A DNA stretch of 43,864 nt from Chloroflexota bacterium (GCA_012515125.1 JAAYYY010000494.1:1-43864), one strand, 5' to 3'; shown: positions 15,723-24,193, counted from the stretch's first letter. Made by a program: numbers and translations. The notes: generated by a model not told the origin, from the sequence alone.

Positions 15723-18599
15723 ATGAAGGTCGTGATTGTGGCCAAGACGCGCATGGGCAGTGGCGCGTGCGTTGGGGGCATCACCTTTGAAGGGCAATCC
15801 GTGCGGCTGATTGCGCCTGACGCAGCGTCCAACGACAGGTTCAACCAGGAATATTGCGTGGGCGATGTCTGGGACGTGGAATATACGATCCCTCCGGTCA
15901 CGCCGCCCCATGTGGAGAACATCGTCGTGCACGACAAGGTGCGCCTGCCGCCCATCAACGATCTTGCCGGATTCGTCGAGCAGTATATGCCCGCGCATGA
16001 GGGCGGCCCATCCGTCCTGTTCGAGGGACTGGCCCGGCCCAACAGCAGCGGCGCCCTGTATATCGCCGAGCGTTGGGGCATCCCCTCTTTCAGCACCATG
16101 TTCTGGCGTCCCGATCAACCGCTGCAGCAGGACTTGAGCGCCAAGCGCATCCGCTACTGCTACCCGACGCCCGCCGGCGGGCGCACGCTGACCTTCGTCG
16201 GTTACCAGGAGCCGCTGGAAGAGATCCCGGCCGGGGCGCTGCTGCGCGTCTCGCTCGCACACTGGTGGCGGCCCGAGGATCAGCCGGATGCCGAGCTGCG
16301 CTGCTACGTGCAGCTTTCCGGCTGGATTCTGCCAGTTCCGGCAAGGCGCAGCCCGAGCGTCTCCCAGGCGACAGGCGTGCGGGAACGGCAACCAGAAAAC
16401 GGCGCCAGGCGACGCCATTCTCGCCCAGACAGCACGGCAGGTATGGAAGAAGCGCGTCGCACACTCAGGCGTGTCTTCGGCTATGACGACTTCCGGCCAT
16501 TGCAGGAGGAGATCATTCAGCACCTCCTGGAAGGCAGGGACGGGCTGGCGGTTATGCCGACGGGCAGCGGCAAATCCCTCGGTTACCAGCTGCCGGCTCT
16601 GCTCTTCAACGGGCTCACCGTCGTCGTCTCGCCACTCATCGCCCTGATGCAGGATCAGGTCGAGCAGCTGCGAGAGTTAGGTGTAGCCGCCGCATTCCTC
16701 AACAGCACGCTCAGCTACGAGGCGTACCTGCAGACGAAACAGGCTGTGCTCGACGGGCAGATCAGGCTGCTGTACGCCGCGCCGGAAACGCTGCTACGGC
16801 CGGAGGTGCTGGCGATGCTGGAAGCAAGCAACGTCGCCTGCCTGGCGATTGACGAGGCGCACTGTATCTCCGAATGGGGCCACGATTTCAGGCCGGAGTA
16901 CCGTCAGTTGGCCGAGGTGCGCCGCCGGCTACCTGCGGTGGCCTGCCTGGCGGTGACGGCGACGGCGACCGAGCGGGTGCGTGAGGACATTCTGGCGACG
17001 CTGGATATCCCCCAGGCCGGGCAGTTCATCGCCAGCTTCAACCGCAAGAATCTACTTCTGCGCGTCGAGCCGAAAAGCGAGCCGCTCAACCAGACGTTGG
17101 CCTTTCTGGAAGCGCATCGCGGCGAAGCGGGCATTATCTACTGCAATACACGCCGGCAGGTTGACGAGCTGGCCGGCGAGCTACAGGCGCAGGGCTGGCC
17201 CGTCCTGCCCTACCACGCCGGCCTGGACGACGAAACGCGCCGCCGGCACCAGCGCCAGTTTACCCACGCCGAAGAGACAATCATCGTCGCCACCGTTGCC
17301 TTCGGCATGGGTATCAACAAACCCAACGTCCGGTTCATCCTGCACTACAACCTGCCCAGGAATCTGGATAGCTACTACCAGCAGATCGGCCGGGCCGGGC
17401 GCGACGGGCTACCGGCCGAATGCCTGCTCCTCTTTTCAACCCGGGATGTACAGAGGATCCTTTATTTCATCCGGCAGCAATCGCTGGAGGAGCAGCGCGG
17501 CGCGCGCTGGCGGCTCGACGCGATGCTGGCCTTTGCCGAGACCAATGGCTGCCGTCGTGTCCCGCTGCTCGCCTACTTCGGCGAGCCGTACGAGCAGGAG
17601 CGTTGTGACCATTGCGACAACTGCCTCGTGGAAGAGCAGGAGCTGGACGACCTGACCATCCCGGCGCAGAAGTTCCTCTCGTGCGTGAAGCGGACGGGCG
17701 AGCTGTTCGGCATGAGCCACATCATCGCCGTGCTGCGCGGCTCCAGAGCCCAGAGGGTTCTGTCCCGCAGGCATGATCGCCTTTCTACCTATGGAATCGG
17801 GAAGGAGTTTAGCAGGCAGGAATGGCAGTATCTGGCCCGGCAGTTCATCCAACAGGGATTGCTGGAACAGGATATGGAGGTCGGCAGCTTGCGGCTTACC
17901 CCAAGGGCCTACGCCGTCTTTCGTGGCGAGCCGGTACGCGGCGCCCTGCCGTCCAGAAAGCAGACAACGGCGCCTCGCGTGCCGGCCGGCGAGCCAACCT
18001 ATGACCGAGAGCTGTTTGCCCTGCTGCGTAAGCGCCGGCTGGAGCTGGCGGAAGCGGATGGTGTGCCGCCCTACGCGATCTTTCCCGACCGGACGCTCAT
18101 CGAAATGGCTACCTATTTTCCCCAGTCACTGCAGTCGTTGGAACGCATTCACGGCGTCGGCAGCGTCAAGCTGGCGAACTTCGGCGAAGAATTCCTGGCG
18201 ATTATCAGGCCCTATTGCCAGGCGCGGGGACTGGTCGAAAAACGAAAGGAGCGATCCAGAACCGGTCGAAAGGCAAAGTCCGGTCGTACAAAGCAGATCT
18301 TCGATTGGTACAAAGCCGGCCGGTCAGTCCCGGAGATTGCTGCTCTGGAGTCTACTCGGCAGGATACGGTGTTGCGGCATTTGCTGCAGGCAGCAAGAGA
18401 TGGCGCGATCCTGCGCCTTGACGGCATTCGAGAGCTATCCGATCTGCAGGAAGCCGATCAGGCCCGCATACTGGCTGCCTTTGCCGAAAAGGGGCCGGAT
18501 TTTCTGAGCCCGGTCCACGATGCGCTGAATGGCAACTATTCGTGGGATGAGCTGCGGATCTGGCAGCTCTATTTCGTCGCGCGCCAGCAACACAGATGA
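15723..18599 (+). CDS. recQ: RecQ-family DNA helicase with N-terminal dual-OB-like module
   Basis: 958-residue multidomain helicase. Residues 1-205 begin KVVIVAKTRMGSGACVGGIT and contain strand-rich segments resembling the dual OB-fold domain found in stand-alone bacterial proteins; a disordered basic linker (206-240) follows. The RecQ core starts at Met241: motif 0 FGYDDFRPLQ (252-261), Walker A TGSGKS (280-285), DEAH (377-380), motif VI QQIGRAGRDG (553-562). The RecQ zinc site uses Cys610, 628, 631 and 634, then a winged helix, an HRDC domain (about 760-840) and a C-terminal helix-turn-helix like HTH_40 (about 860-950). It should unwind DNA 3' to 5' with ATP. Located 43 bases after the second DUF488 gene, same strand. 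The N-terminal extension is not part of ordinary RecQ (about 600-720 aa). Confidence 0.92.
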   Translation: MKVVIVAKTRMGSGACVGGITFEGQSVRLIAPDAASNDRFNQEYCVGDVWDVEYTIPPVTPPHVENIVVHDKVRLPPINDLAGFVEQYMPAHEGGPSVLFEGLARPNSSGALYIAERWGIPSFSTMFWRPDQPLQQDLSAKRIRYCYPTPAGGRTLTFVGYQEPLEEIPAGALLRVSLAHWWRPEDQPDAELRCYVQLSGWILPVPARRSPSVSQATGVRERQPENGARRRHSRPDSTAGMEEARRTLRRVFGYDDFRPLQEEIIQHLLEGRDGLAVMPTGSGKSLGYQLPALLFNGLTVVVSPLIALMQDQVEQLRELGVAAAFLNSTLSYEAYLQTKQAVLDGQIRLLYAAPETLLRPEVLAMLEASNVACLAIDEAHCISEWGHDFRPEYRQLAEVRRRLPAVACLAVTATATERVREDILATLDIPQAGQFIASFNRKNLLLRVEPKSEPLNQTLAFLEAHRGEAGIIYCNTRRQVDELAGELQAQGWPVLPYHAGLDDETRRRHQRQFTHAEETIIVATVAFGMGINKPNVRFILHYNLPRNLDSYYQQIGRAGRDGLPAECLLLFSTRDVQRILYFIRQQSLEEQRGARWRLDAMLAFAETNGCRRVPLLAYFGEPYEQERCDHCDNCLVEEQELDDLTIPAQKFLSCVKRTGELFGMSHIIAVLRGSRAQRVLSRRHDRLSTYGIGKEFSRQEWQYLARQFIQQGLLEQDMEVGSLRLTPRAYAVFRGEPVRGALPSRKQTTAPRVPAGEPTYDRELFALLRKRRLELAEADGVPPYAIFPDRTLIEMATYFPQSLQSLERIHGVGSVKLANFGEEFLAIIRPYCQARGLVEKRKERSRTGRKAKSGRTKQIFDWYKAGRSVPEIAALESTRQDTVLRHLLQAARDGAILRLDGIRELSDLQEADQARILAAFAEKGPDFLSPVHDALNGNYSWDELRIWQLYFVARQQHR

Positions 18600-18650
18600 G
18601 CGCGCTGGCGCACATAACATAAGGCCAAGCAACGAACAGGGCGAGCGGCT

Positions 18651-19124
18651 CTAGGCCATCATCTCCACTGTCGCCGGCTCCGCCCGGCGCCCGGTCAACA
18701 ACTGGTAGACAAGGCCTGCCACGAGGCCGCCAAGTAAGTACCAGGCAACGGTCATCACCTGCGTCTCGGGGCGGCGATCGGTCGCTGCTTCACCGAGGCC
18801 AAGCGGCCCGGGAAGCGTGATACCGCCGATTCCCGCCAGCAGCCCCAAGACCAGCCCGCGCAACAGGCCGCCACGCGGCCGTCCGGCGCCAACCAGACTG
18901 TAGTAAGCGGTGTTGCTGACCACATCGGCAGCCAGCGCGATCTGGTGCAGTTGATCGCCTGTAGGGGGTTGCTGATTAGCCGCCATGAGCACGTTCTCGA
19001 CGGCGCGCACGCCGAGAATGTCGGCTCGAGGGGCGCTGTTGACATTGCGGCGCGCGGTCTCGTGCACCAAGGTTACTGCCGTCGCACCGGCAAGCCCGCT
19101 CATCAATGCTTTCATCAAGGCCAT
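18651..19124 (-). CDS. Small membrane protein of unknown family
   Basis: 157-residue protein with a short hydrophobic N-terminus (MKALMSGLAGATAVTLVHE) and two or three glycine-rich membrane segments (about residues 87-107 and 125-146). Between them is a polar stretch, RRNVNSAPRADILGVRAVENVL. A strong ribosome site, AAGGAGG, precedes the ATG by 5 bases, which supports real expression. I do not recognise the family. The pattern recalls small integral membrane proteins that are often placed beside stress genes, but this is only context. It converges on the RecQ gene and is followed by no visible terminator. Confidence 0.6.
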   Translation of the reverse strand: MALMKALMSGLAGATAVTLVHETARRNVNSAPRADILGVRAVENVLMAANQQPPTGDQLHQIALAADVVSNTAYYSLVGAGRPRGGLLRGLVLGLLAGIGGITLPGPLGLGEAATDRRPETQVMTVAWYLLGGLVAGLVYQLLTGRRAEPATVEMMA

Positions 19125-19477
19125 ATTGCCTCCTTGGTTCGGGATAATCGTTCCCTAAGCATGACGGAAGACCGGCCGGCAGCGTATGGGGAGATCCCCT
19201 ACTTCTGGTGCGATAACGCGACCAGTTTTTTGCAGATCAATGAAATAAGGGGACGTGCTCGCCCAGGGGCAGGAGTCGGCCCGGCGACGCCGCTGTCCGG
19301 CAAAACGGCGGAAGTAAAGAAAAGAGCCCCAGGAGACCCGGGGCTCTACTTTGTGTCAGAATTGGCGTAAGCCAGCTATCAGGAGCGCCAGGGCTCCCGG
19401 TCGTCTGGCCTGCAGGGCACTCTGATTAATGCGACCGGATTGTGGCGGCAAGCGTCCCAACCGGCCGGCGTCCAACC
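19125..19477. other. Intergenic region between membrane protein and RRM gene
   Basis: 353 bases. Apart from the RRM-gene terminator (19312-19347) I see no gene. The small open frames on the plus strand have no ribosome site. It must hold the promoter of the membrane protein gene, but no clear hexamer pair was found. Confidence 0.45.
19312..19347 (-). terminator. Intrinsic terminator of the RRM gene
   Basis: Minus-strand 8-bp stem (19347-19340 with 19330-19323), 9-base loop, then TTTTCTTTACTT. It lies 130 bases past the RRM stop codon, leaving a long 3' untranslated stretch. The plus side lacks a comparable T run. Confidence 0.7.
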
Positions 19478-19813
19478 TTAGCGACGGCGGTCGCCGGGAC
19501 GGCCCGACGAAGGGCCCCGACGACCGAAGTCACCGCGACCACCGCCGCGCTGACCACCACCGCCGCGCTCTTCACGCGGGCGAGCCTCGTTGACCGTCAG
19601 ATTACGCCCACCCATGTCCGTGCCATTCAGGGCGGCGATTGCGGCGCGAGCTTCGCTATCCGAGGGCATCTCGACAAAACCGAAACCGCGCGACTTTCCA
19701 GTCTCGCGATCGGTGATGATCGCGACGGAGCTGACCTCGCCGAAAGCTTCAAAAGCTTCCTGCAGGTCTTCTTCTCGCGTATTCCACGACAGATTACCGA
19801 CATATATGTTCAT
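19478..19813 (-). CDS. RRM-type RNA-binding protein (Rbp family), Gly/Arg tail
   Basis: 111-residue single-RRM protein. RNP2 is IYVGNL (residues 3-8) and RNP1 is [10 protein letters not shown] (about 41-50), each with the aromatic residues that stack on RNA bases. After residue 78 follows a Gly/Arg-rich tail ([16 protein letters not shown]) as in cyanobacterial and chloroflexal cold-inducible Rbp proteins. It probably binds single-stranded RNA as an RNA chaperone. AGGAGAAGG precedes the ATG. A cold-shock domain gene lies directly upstream on the same strand. Confidence 0.92.
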   Translation of the reverse strand: MNIYVGNLSWNTREEDLQEAFEAFGEVSSVAIITDRETGKSRGFGFVEMPSDSEARAAIAALNGTDMGGRNLTVNEARPREERGGGGQRGGGRGDFGRRGPSSGRPGDRRR

Positions 19814-20191
19814 CCAACCTTCTCCTGTGCAAAAACAGCTGGCCGCCTTCGGGCCAGTGTACCTAACTCGAGCAGGGTAGCCCGCTCGATTATCCTAAGT
19901 CGCCCTCTTCGGGAGAGGCGACCACTCCCCGCGCCACCGCACCCTGACGCTGACTTGTCCGCAGTACAGCAGCCCGGCACAGAACCCAGATCACCCAATG
20001 CAGCATTCATAGGCAGCGGTGCAGACACCGTTGCCCGGCTCATTCCGTTTCGAGCGGATCGCTCGGAGAGGGAGTGAAGATGAAGCAGTTCCAGGGATTC
20101 CAAGGGGTCGTTGGGGCGCCGTTCTGCAGGACCGGATGGAATGAGAGGCACGTCGTCACGCCACCCGGTCTCGTGTCCGGTCAATCGGTCT
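19814..20191. other. Intergenic region with a UUCG-type hairpin upstream of the RRM gene
   Basis: 378 bases between the cold-shock gene and the RRM gene, both minus strand. A hairpin at 19899-19922 (stem GTCGCC/GGCGAC plus CTC/GAG with one bulged A) lies about 90 bases before the RRM start and could fold in its 5' leader. I see no gene and no convincing promoter pair. Confidence 0.45.
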
Positions 20192-20410
20192 CTACGAAGC
20201 GATGCGTCGCACGTTCTGTGCTGCCGGCCCCTTACGGCCCGGCCCGATCTCAAAGCTCACCCGCTCACCATCACGCAGCGGTTCGGCAAAGTTGTCTTCC
20301 ATAGCGGTCGCGTGGACGAAGATGTCCCCCCGACCCTCATCGCGCTCGATGAAGCCGAAGCCCTTCTGCGCGTCAAACCACTTCACCGTTCCCGTTTCCT
20401 GCCCATCCAT
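20192..20410 (-). CDS. csp: Cold-shock domain protein (CspA family)
   Basis: 72-residue protein that is almost entirely one cold-shock domain. RNP1 KGFGFIE and RNP2 DIFVHATA are intact, as is GTVKWFDAQ at the start. It binds single-stranded RNA and DNA and melts secondary structure. The ATG at 20410 is taken instead of the TTG codon directly before it; the ribosome site (GGAG, 13 bases away) is poor. The 130-base leader holds a promoter at 20547-20575 and an intrinsic terminator at 20474-20512, so expression is likely set by attenuation. Confidence 0.92.
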   Translation of the reverse strand: MDGQETGTVKWFDAQKGFGFIERDEGRGDIFVHATAMEDNFAEPLRDGERVSFEIGPGRKGPAAQNVRRIAS

Positions 20411-20473
20411 CAATCGCTACGTACTCCGTTCTCTACGGCCATTCCGGCCTCTACAGGGCGATCACCGCTTCCT

Positions 20474-20512
20474 AAGGAAAAGGCCGTCCAAACTCTCGAA
20501 GTCTGGACGGCC
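20474..20512 (-). terminator. Intrinsic terminator in the csp leader (candidate attenuator)
   Basis: Minus-strand 9-bp stem (20512-20504 with 20490-20482), 13-base loop that may add a 3-bp inner stem, then TTTTCCTT. It stands between the csp promoter and the csp start codon, about 30 bases into the transcript. Confidence 0.66.
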
Positions 20513-20546
20513 CACAGTGATCACATTCAGAACTTACGACAATACC

Positions 20547-20575
20547 AGCATACACTATTTTCTCTAGAGCCGCAA
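20547..20575 (-). promoter_or_regulatory. Candidate sigma70 promoter of csp
   Basis: Minus-strand TTGCGG, 17-base spacer, TATGCT. Predicted start near 20540, about 130 bases before the csp ATG. The spacer is AT-rich. Confidence 0.55.
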
Positions 20576-20849
20576 GATATCCGCTCTGGTCTGCCGAAAA
20601 GCCGTGTTCTGACCCCAGAATACGGGCGCGTATGAGCCGATTTCCTGACCGTCCCTGGTCGAGGACGTGGCCGGTTCTCCCTGTCCCTCAGAAACCTGAC
20701 CCTGTCGCAGATAAAGCAGTGCTCATCAAAGGGAATCCCTCTTCTACCATCCCGGCGCCTGCTTCTTCTTATGCCCGTCTGACATTCGTCGCCCACGATA
20801 AGGTCAGGCGGGTCACTAGAGCACGTATGAAAGGAAAAGGAGTGTGACT
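20576..20849. other. Divergent intergenic region csp / SH3b gene
   Basis: 274 bases. The minus-strand open frame here has neither a ribosome site nor protein-like composition. AAAGGAG (20836-20842) is the ribosome site of the SH3b gene. No clear plus-strand promoter was found. Confidence 0.4.
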
Positions 20850-21791
20850 ATGAATACTCTGCGCAAACAGAAATGGCAGCGCTTGCTTGCGGTGGCGACT
20901 ATTCTTCTCGTCGCCGGCATCCTGTTACTGGGGAGTGCAGGCAGTGTAGCGGCGCAGGACGACGATCCCTTTAGCGACGCCGTTGTGACGGCGACGACGA
21001 CCGTCAATCTGAACCTGCGTGATGCGCCCAACGGCGCCATTCTCGCGACCCTTCCGGCCGGCACCGTCGTGGGCTTCACCGGCTTCATGGACGGCAGCGG
21101 CGCCTGGGTCCAGGTGGATTCGGAAGGCAATCCGGTGGGCTGGGTCGCTGCCACGTTCCTCAGCAATGTGCCCGAGGGCCTGCAGGTTCGCCCGGCCGAT
21201 CTCCCTGAGGAGAGTGACGACGCCGGCGAGACGGCCGAAGACGTGCCCGACGACGTCTTCGGTGAAGATGTCGTGACGGCGACGACCATTGCCAACCTGA
21301 ACCTGCGCGACGCGCCCAACGGCGCCATTCTCGATACGCTGCCCGCCGGCTCCGTCGTCGGCTTCACCGGCTTCATGGACGGCAGCGGTGCCTGGGTCCA
21401 GGTTGATGCCGAAGGCTATCAGGTCGGCTGGGTGTCCGCCAGTTTCCTGAGCAACGTGCCGGCGAGCCTGCAGGTTCGCCCGGCCGATCTTCCCGACGCT
21501 GGTGAAAGTGAAAGTGGGGAGACTGCCGAGGACGTGCCCGACGACGTCTTCGGCGACGCTGTCGTGACGGCGACGACCATTGCCAACCTGAACCTGCGTG
21601 ACGCACCGGGTCTGGACGGGGCTATTCTGGACACGTTGCCGGCTGGTTCCGTCGTCGGCTTCACTGGCTTCATGGACGCGACTGGCGCCTGGGTCCAGGT
21701 TGATGCCGAAGGCTATCAGGTCGGCTGGGTGTCCGCGAGTTTCCTTAGTAACGTACCCAACGACCTGACCGCCTGGGAGGGCAGCGACTAA
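20850..21791 (+). CDS. Secreted protein with three SH3b repeats
   Basis: 313-residue exported protein. The N-terminus has Lys/Arg residues, a hydrophobic core (LLAVATILLVAGILLLGSAG) and an AxA site (VAAQ) for signal peptidase I near residue 35. Three SH3b domains of 96-97 residues follow, each with NLNLRDAP, LPAGxVVGFTGFMD, GAWVQVD and VGWVxAxFLSNVP, separated by acidic linkers (GETAEDVPDD). SH3b domains usually bind cell-wall or envelope polymers. No catalytic domain is attached, so a structural or adhesive envelope role is inferred. ATG at 20850 is 7 bases after AAAGGAG; the GTG at 20844 is too close to it. A strong terminator follows. Confidence 0.88.
   Translation: MNTLRKQKWQRLLAVATILLVAGILLLGSAGSVAAQDDDPFSDAVVTATTTVNLNLRDAPNGAILATLPAGTVVGFTGFMDGSGAWVQVDSEGNPVGWVAATFLSNVPEGLQVRPADLPEESDDAGETAEDVPDDVFGEDVVTATTIANLNLRDAPNGAILDTLPAGSVVGFTGFMDGSGAWVQVDAEGYQVGWVSASFLSNVPASLQVRPADLPDAGESESGETAEDVPDDVFGDAVVTATTIANLNLRDAPGLDGAILDTLPAGSVVGFTGFMDATGAWVQVDAEGYQVGWVSASFLSNVPNDLTAWEGSD
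20982..21770 (+). repeat. Three in-frame tandem repeats coding SH3b domains
   Basis: Units begin at about 20982, 21270 and 21561 (periods of 288 and 291 bases). Long stretches are identical between units 2 and 3, for example the GFTGFMD and VGWVSASFLSNVP codons. The third unit has a one-codon insertion (APGLDG for APNG). Confidence 0.85.
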
Positions 21792-21837
21792 TCGCGGTTG
21801 TGATGCCGGCCCAGCGGCTGCCTGGATGCAGCACCGC

Positions 21838-21872
21838 AGGGGCGAAGGTCGTGGTGGCCTTCGCCCCTTTTT
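21838..21872 (+). terminator. Intrinsic terminator after the SH3b gene
   Basis: 11-bp perfect stem (21838-21848 with 21858-21868), 9-base loop and TTTTT. Confidence 0.88.
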
Positions 21873-21916
21873 GCTGCCTCCGCCAAGCGGTGAGAATGGA
21901 ACGGGCGCACGCTTGG

Positions 21917-21925
21917 TGATATAGT
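21917..21925 (+). promoter_or_regulatory. Extended -10 promoter of the HMG-CoA reductase gene
   Basis: TGATATAGT, an extended -10 element (TGn + TATAGT), 49 bases before the start codon. No good -35 is seen, as expected for extended -10 promoters. Confidence 0.45.
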
Positions 21926-21974
21926 CAGGCCGCCGGCGGCAGAGCCGGGGTATCTCGGGATGAGGAGGGATAGA

Positions 21975-23255
21975 ATGGCAGAGAAATCGTCGCGTCTGGC
22001 CGGATTCTACAAGCTGAGCATCGAGGAGCGGGCGCAGACTGTCGCCGAGTGGGCGGGCCTCGACGAGGCGGAGAAGGCCGCGCTGATGGGCGAGGGGTTG
22101 ACGCCGGAACAGGCCAACCACATGATCGAGAACGTGGTCGGCACCTACGCCCTGCCGCTGGGCATCGCCGCCAATTTCCAGATCAACGGGCGGGACTATC
22201 TGATCCCGATGGTCGTGGAAGAGCCCAGCGTCGTCGCGGCCATCAGCCATGCCGCGAAGCTGATCCGGGAGGGCGGCGGCTTCCAGGCCGAGGTGACTGC
22301 TCCGGTGATGATCGGACAGATTCAGGTGCTGGACCTACCGGACCTGGAAGCGGCGAGCGCCACCCTGGAAGCTCACCGGGAGGAGCTGCTGGAACAGGCC
22401 AATTGCTGCGATCCGCTGATGCTCCGGCTGGGCGGCGGCGCGCGCGGCATCTCTTTCCGTCCGCTGCCGGAGACGCCAGCCGGCCCAATGCTCGTCGTCC
22501 ACCTGCACTACGACGTGCGTGACGCGATGGGCGCCAACACCATCAACACGGCCGTCGAAGCCATCGCGCCGATGGTTGCGGAGCTGACCGGTGGGCGCAC
22601 CAATCTGCGGATTCTCTCCAACCTGGCCGACCAGCGACTGGCGACGGCGCGTGGGGTCGTTCCGGCTGAGCTGCTTGCCCGCGGCGAGTTTACCGGGCCG
22701 GAAGCGGCGCAGCGCATCGCCGAAGCCAACGCCTTTGCCGTCGCCGATCCCTACCGGGCCGCCACACACAACAAGGGCATCATGAACGGCATCGATGCGG
22801 TTGTCATTGCCACAGGCAACGACTGGCGGGCTATCGAGGCCGGCGCCCACGCCTATGCTGCGCGCACGGGGCGCTACAGCGCCCTCACCGACTGGCACGT
22901 CAACGAAAACGGCGACCTGGCCGGCGAATTGACCCTGCCGATGGCCGTAGGTACGGTCGGCGGCGCAACCCGCGTCCATCCGACGGCCCAGGTGGCGCTG
23001 AAGATCCTCGGGGTCGGCTCCGCCCAGGAGCTGGCGATGGTCCTCGCCTGTGTCGGGCTGGCTCAGAACCTCGCCGCCATCTATGCTCTGTCAACTGTGG
23101 GCATCCAGAAGGGCCATATGCGTCTGCATGCGCGGCAGGTAGCGCTGGCCGCCGGGGCCCGGCCGGAGCAGGTGGAGGCGATTGCCAGTCAGCTCATCGC
23201 CGAGGGGAAAATCCTCCTGACGCGCGCAGAAGAGCTCGTGCGCGAAGCGCCATAG
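21975..23255 (+). CDS. mvaA: Hydroxymethylglutaryl-CoA reductase, class II
   Basis: 426-residue soluble HMG-CoA reductase. ENVVG (residues 52-56), VVEEPSVVAA with catalytic Glu83, DAMGAN (184-189), HNKGIMNG with the catalytic Lys268, and ATGND with Asp284 are all present and line up with the Pseudomonas mevalonii enzyme. There are no membrane helices, as in class II. It reduces HMG-CoA to mevalonate or runs in reverse; class II enzymes serve the mevalonate pathway in several bacteria. The ATG at 21975 follows GGAGGG by 5-6 bases. The gene is monocistronic with its own promoter; no other mevalonate gene lies in the window. Confidence 0.94.
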   Translation: MAEKSSRLAGFYKLSIEERAQTVAEWAGLDEAEKAALMGEGLTPEQANHMIENVVGTYALPLGIAANFQINGRDYLIPMVVEEPSVVAAISHAAKLIREGGGFQAEVTAPVMIGQIQVLDLPDLEAASATLEAHREELLEQANCCDPLMLRLGGGARGISFRPLPETPAGPMLVVHLHYDVRDAMGANTINTAVEAIAPMVAELTGGRTNLRILSNLADQRLATARGVVPAELLARGEFTGPEAAQRIAEANAFAVADPYRAATHNKGIMNGIDAVVIATGNDWRAIEAGAHAYAARTGRYSALTDWHVNENGDLAGELTLPMAVGTVGGATRVHPTAQVALKILGVGSAQELAMVLACVGLAQNLAAIYALSTVGIQKGHMRLHARQVALAAGARPEQVEAIASQLIAEGKILLTRAEELVREAP

Positions 23256-23288
23256 TCGCTCATCTGTCCCGAGGCGTGCGGGCTTGCG

Positions 23289-24056
23289 CTAGCGGACGAA
23301 ATAGATCACGGCGATGATGACGCCGATGACGACGACGATCATGCGCAGCGTCGTCGGCTTGATCTTCCCGGCAAAACGGCCGCCCAACGCCCCGCCGACC
23401 AGGGCGCCGACTGCCATGACGGCGGCAGCCCTCCAGACCACCTCGCCGGAGAAGAGGAAAAAGACGGCGGCCGTGATGTTGGTGCTGAAAGAAATAGCCT
23501 GCTTAAGGCCGTTGAGGCGCGTCAGGTTATCCTCAAAGACCAGCGCGAGAACGGCCAGCACAATGACGCTCAGCCCGGCGCCGAAGTAACCGCCATAGAC
23601 GGCGGCTAAGAAGACCGGGATCACCGTCATCAGGGGCGAGAGCGTCGTCTTCCCGCTGCGCTTAAGCTGGTTCTTCAGCAGGCGGCGGCGGAGTGGCTCC
23701 TGCACGGCCAGCAGGCCGGAGGCAAAGAGGATGAGGAACGGGATCAGCGCCCTGAACAGCTCCTCTTCGGTGAGCAGGAGGATGACGCCGCCGACGAGGC
23801 CGCCGAGAGCGCCGACCGGCGCCAGCAGCCTGAGCCGCGATTCCTGGCCCTTGAGATCCTTGAGCTGGGCAATGGTCGCGCCCAGGTAGCCGGGAATCAG
23901 CGAGACCGTGTTTGTAATGTTCGCCGCGACAGCCGGAACTCCGACTGCCGTCAGCATGGGAAAGCTGATCAATGTACCGCCCCCCGCCAGGGCGTTGATA
24001 GCGCCGGCTAACACAGCAGCCAGGCCAATCAACACGTATTCGAACCCCTCGATCAT
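23289..24056 (-). CDS. TauE/SafE family membrane permease
   Basis: 255-residue integral membrane protein with about eight helices. The family signature sits in both halves: [34 protein letters not shown]-type stretch near residues 17-50 and [23 protein letters not shown] near 150-172. TauE/SafE proteins export sulfite, sulfoacetate or related organic anions. ATG at 24056 is chosen because GGAGGGGG stands 5 bases upstream; the frame runs 42 codons further but without membrane character. It is divergent from the methyltransferase gene. Confidence 0.88.
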   Translation of the reverse strand: MIEGFEYVLIGLAAVLAGAINALAGGGTLISFPMLTAVGVPAVAANITNTVSLIPGYLGATIAQLKDLKGQESRLRLLAPVGALGGLVGGVILLLTEEELFRALIPFLILFASGLLAVQEPLRRRLLKNQLKRSGKTTLSPLMTVIPVFLAAVYGGYFGAGLSVIVLAVLALVFEDNLTRLNGLKQAISFSTNITAAVFFLFSGEVVWRAAAVMAVGALVGGALGGRFAGKIKPTTLRMIVVVIGVIIAVIYFVR

Positions 24057-24142
24057 CAAACCCCCTCCTTCATTGCACGCTGCGATGACAGGCGCATGAA
24101 TGTACCCTATACGCCCGTTTCGGCAAAACAGCCGGCGCAGCA

Positions 24143-24151
24143 TGGTATAAT
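24143..24151 (+). promoter_or_regulatory. Extended -10 promoter of the secreted methyltransferase gene
   Basis: TGGTATAAT, a full extended -10 element, 42 bases before the start codon in the divergent gap 24057-24193. No good -35 hexamer. Confidence 0.52.
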
Positions 24152-24193
24152 GGCTGCAGAGTCGTCCCCAGCGGACCGCCAAGGAGCCTGCCG

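Noticed and set aside
20527-20796. 89-codon minus-strand frame upstream of csp
   Set aside because: Arg-rich, no ribosome site, and it crosses the csp promoter and ends beside the leader terminator.
20925-22250. 441-codon minus-strand open frame over the SH3b and mvaA genes
   Set aside because: It is the reverse reading of the three SH3b repeats, which explains its internal repetition; no ribosome site.
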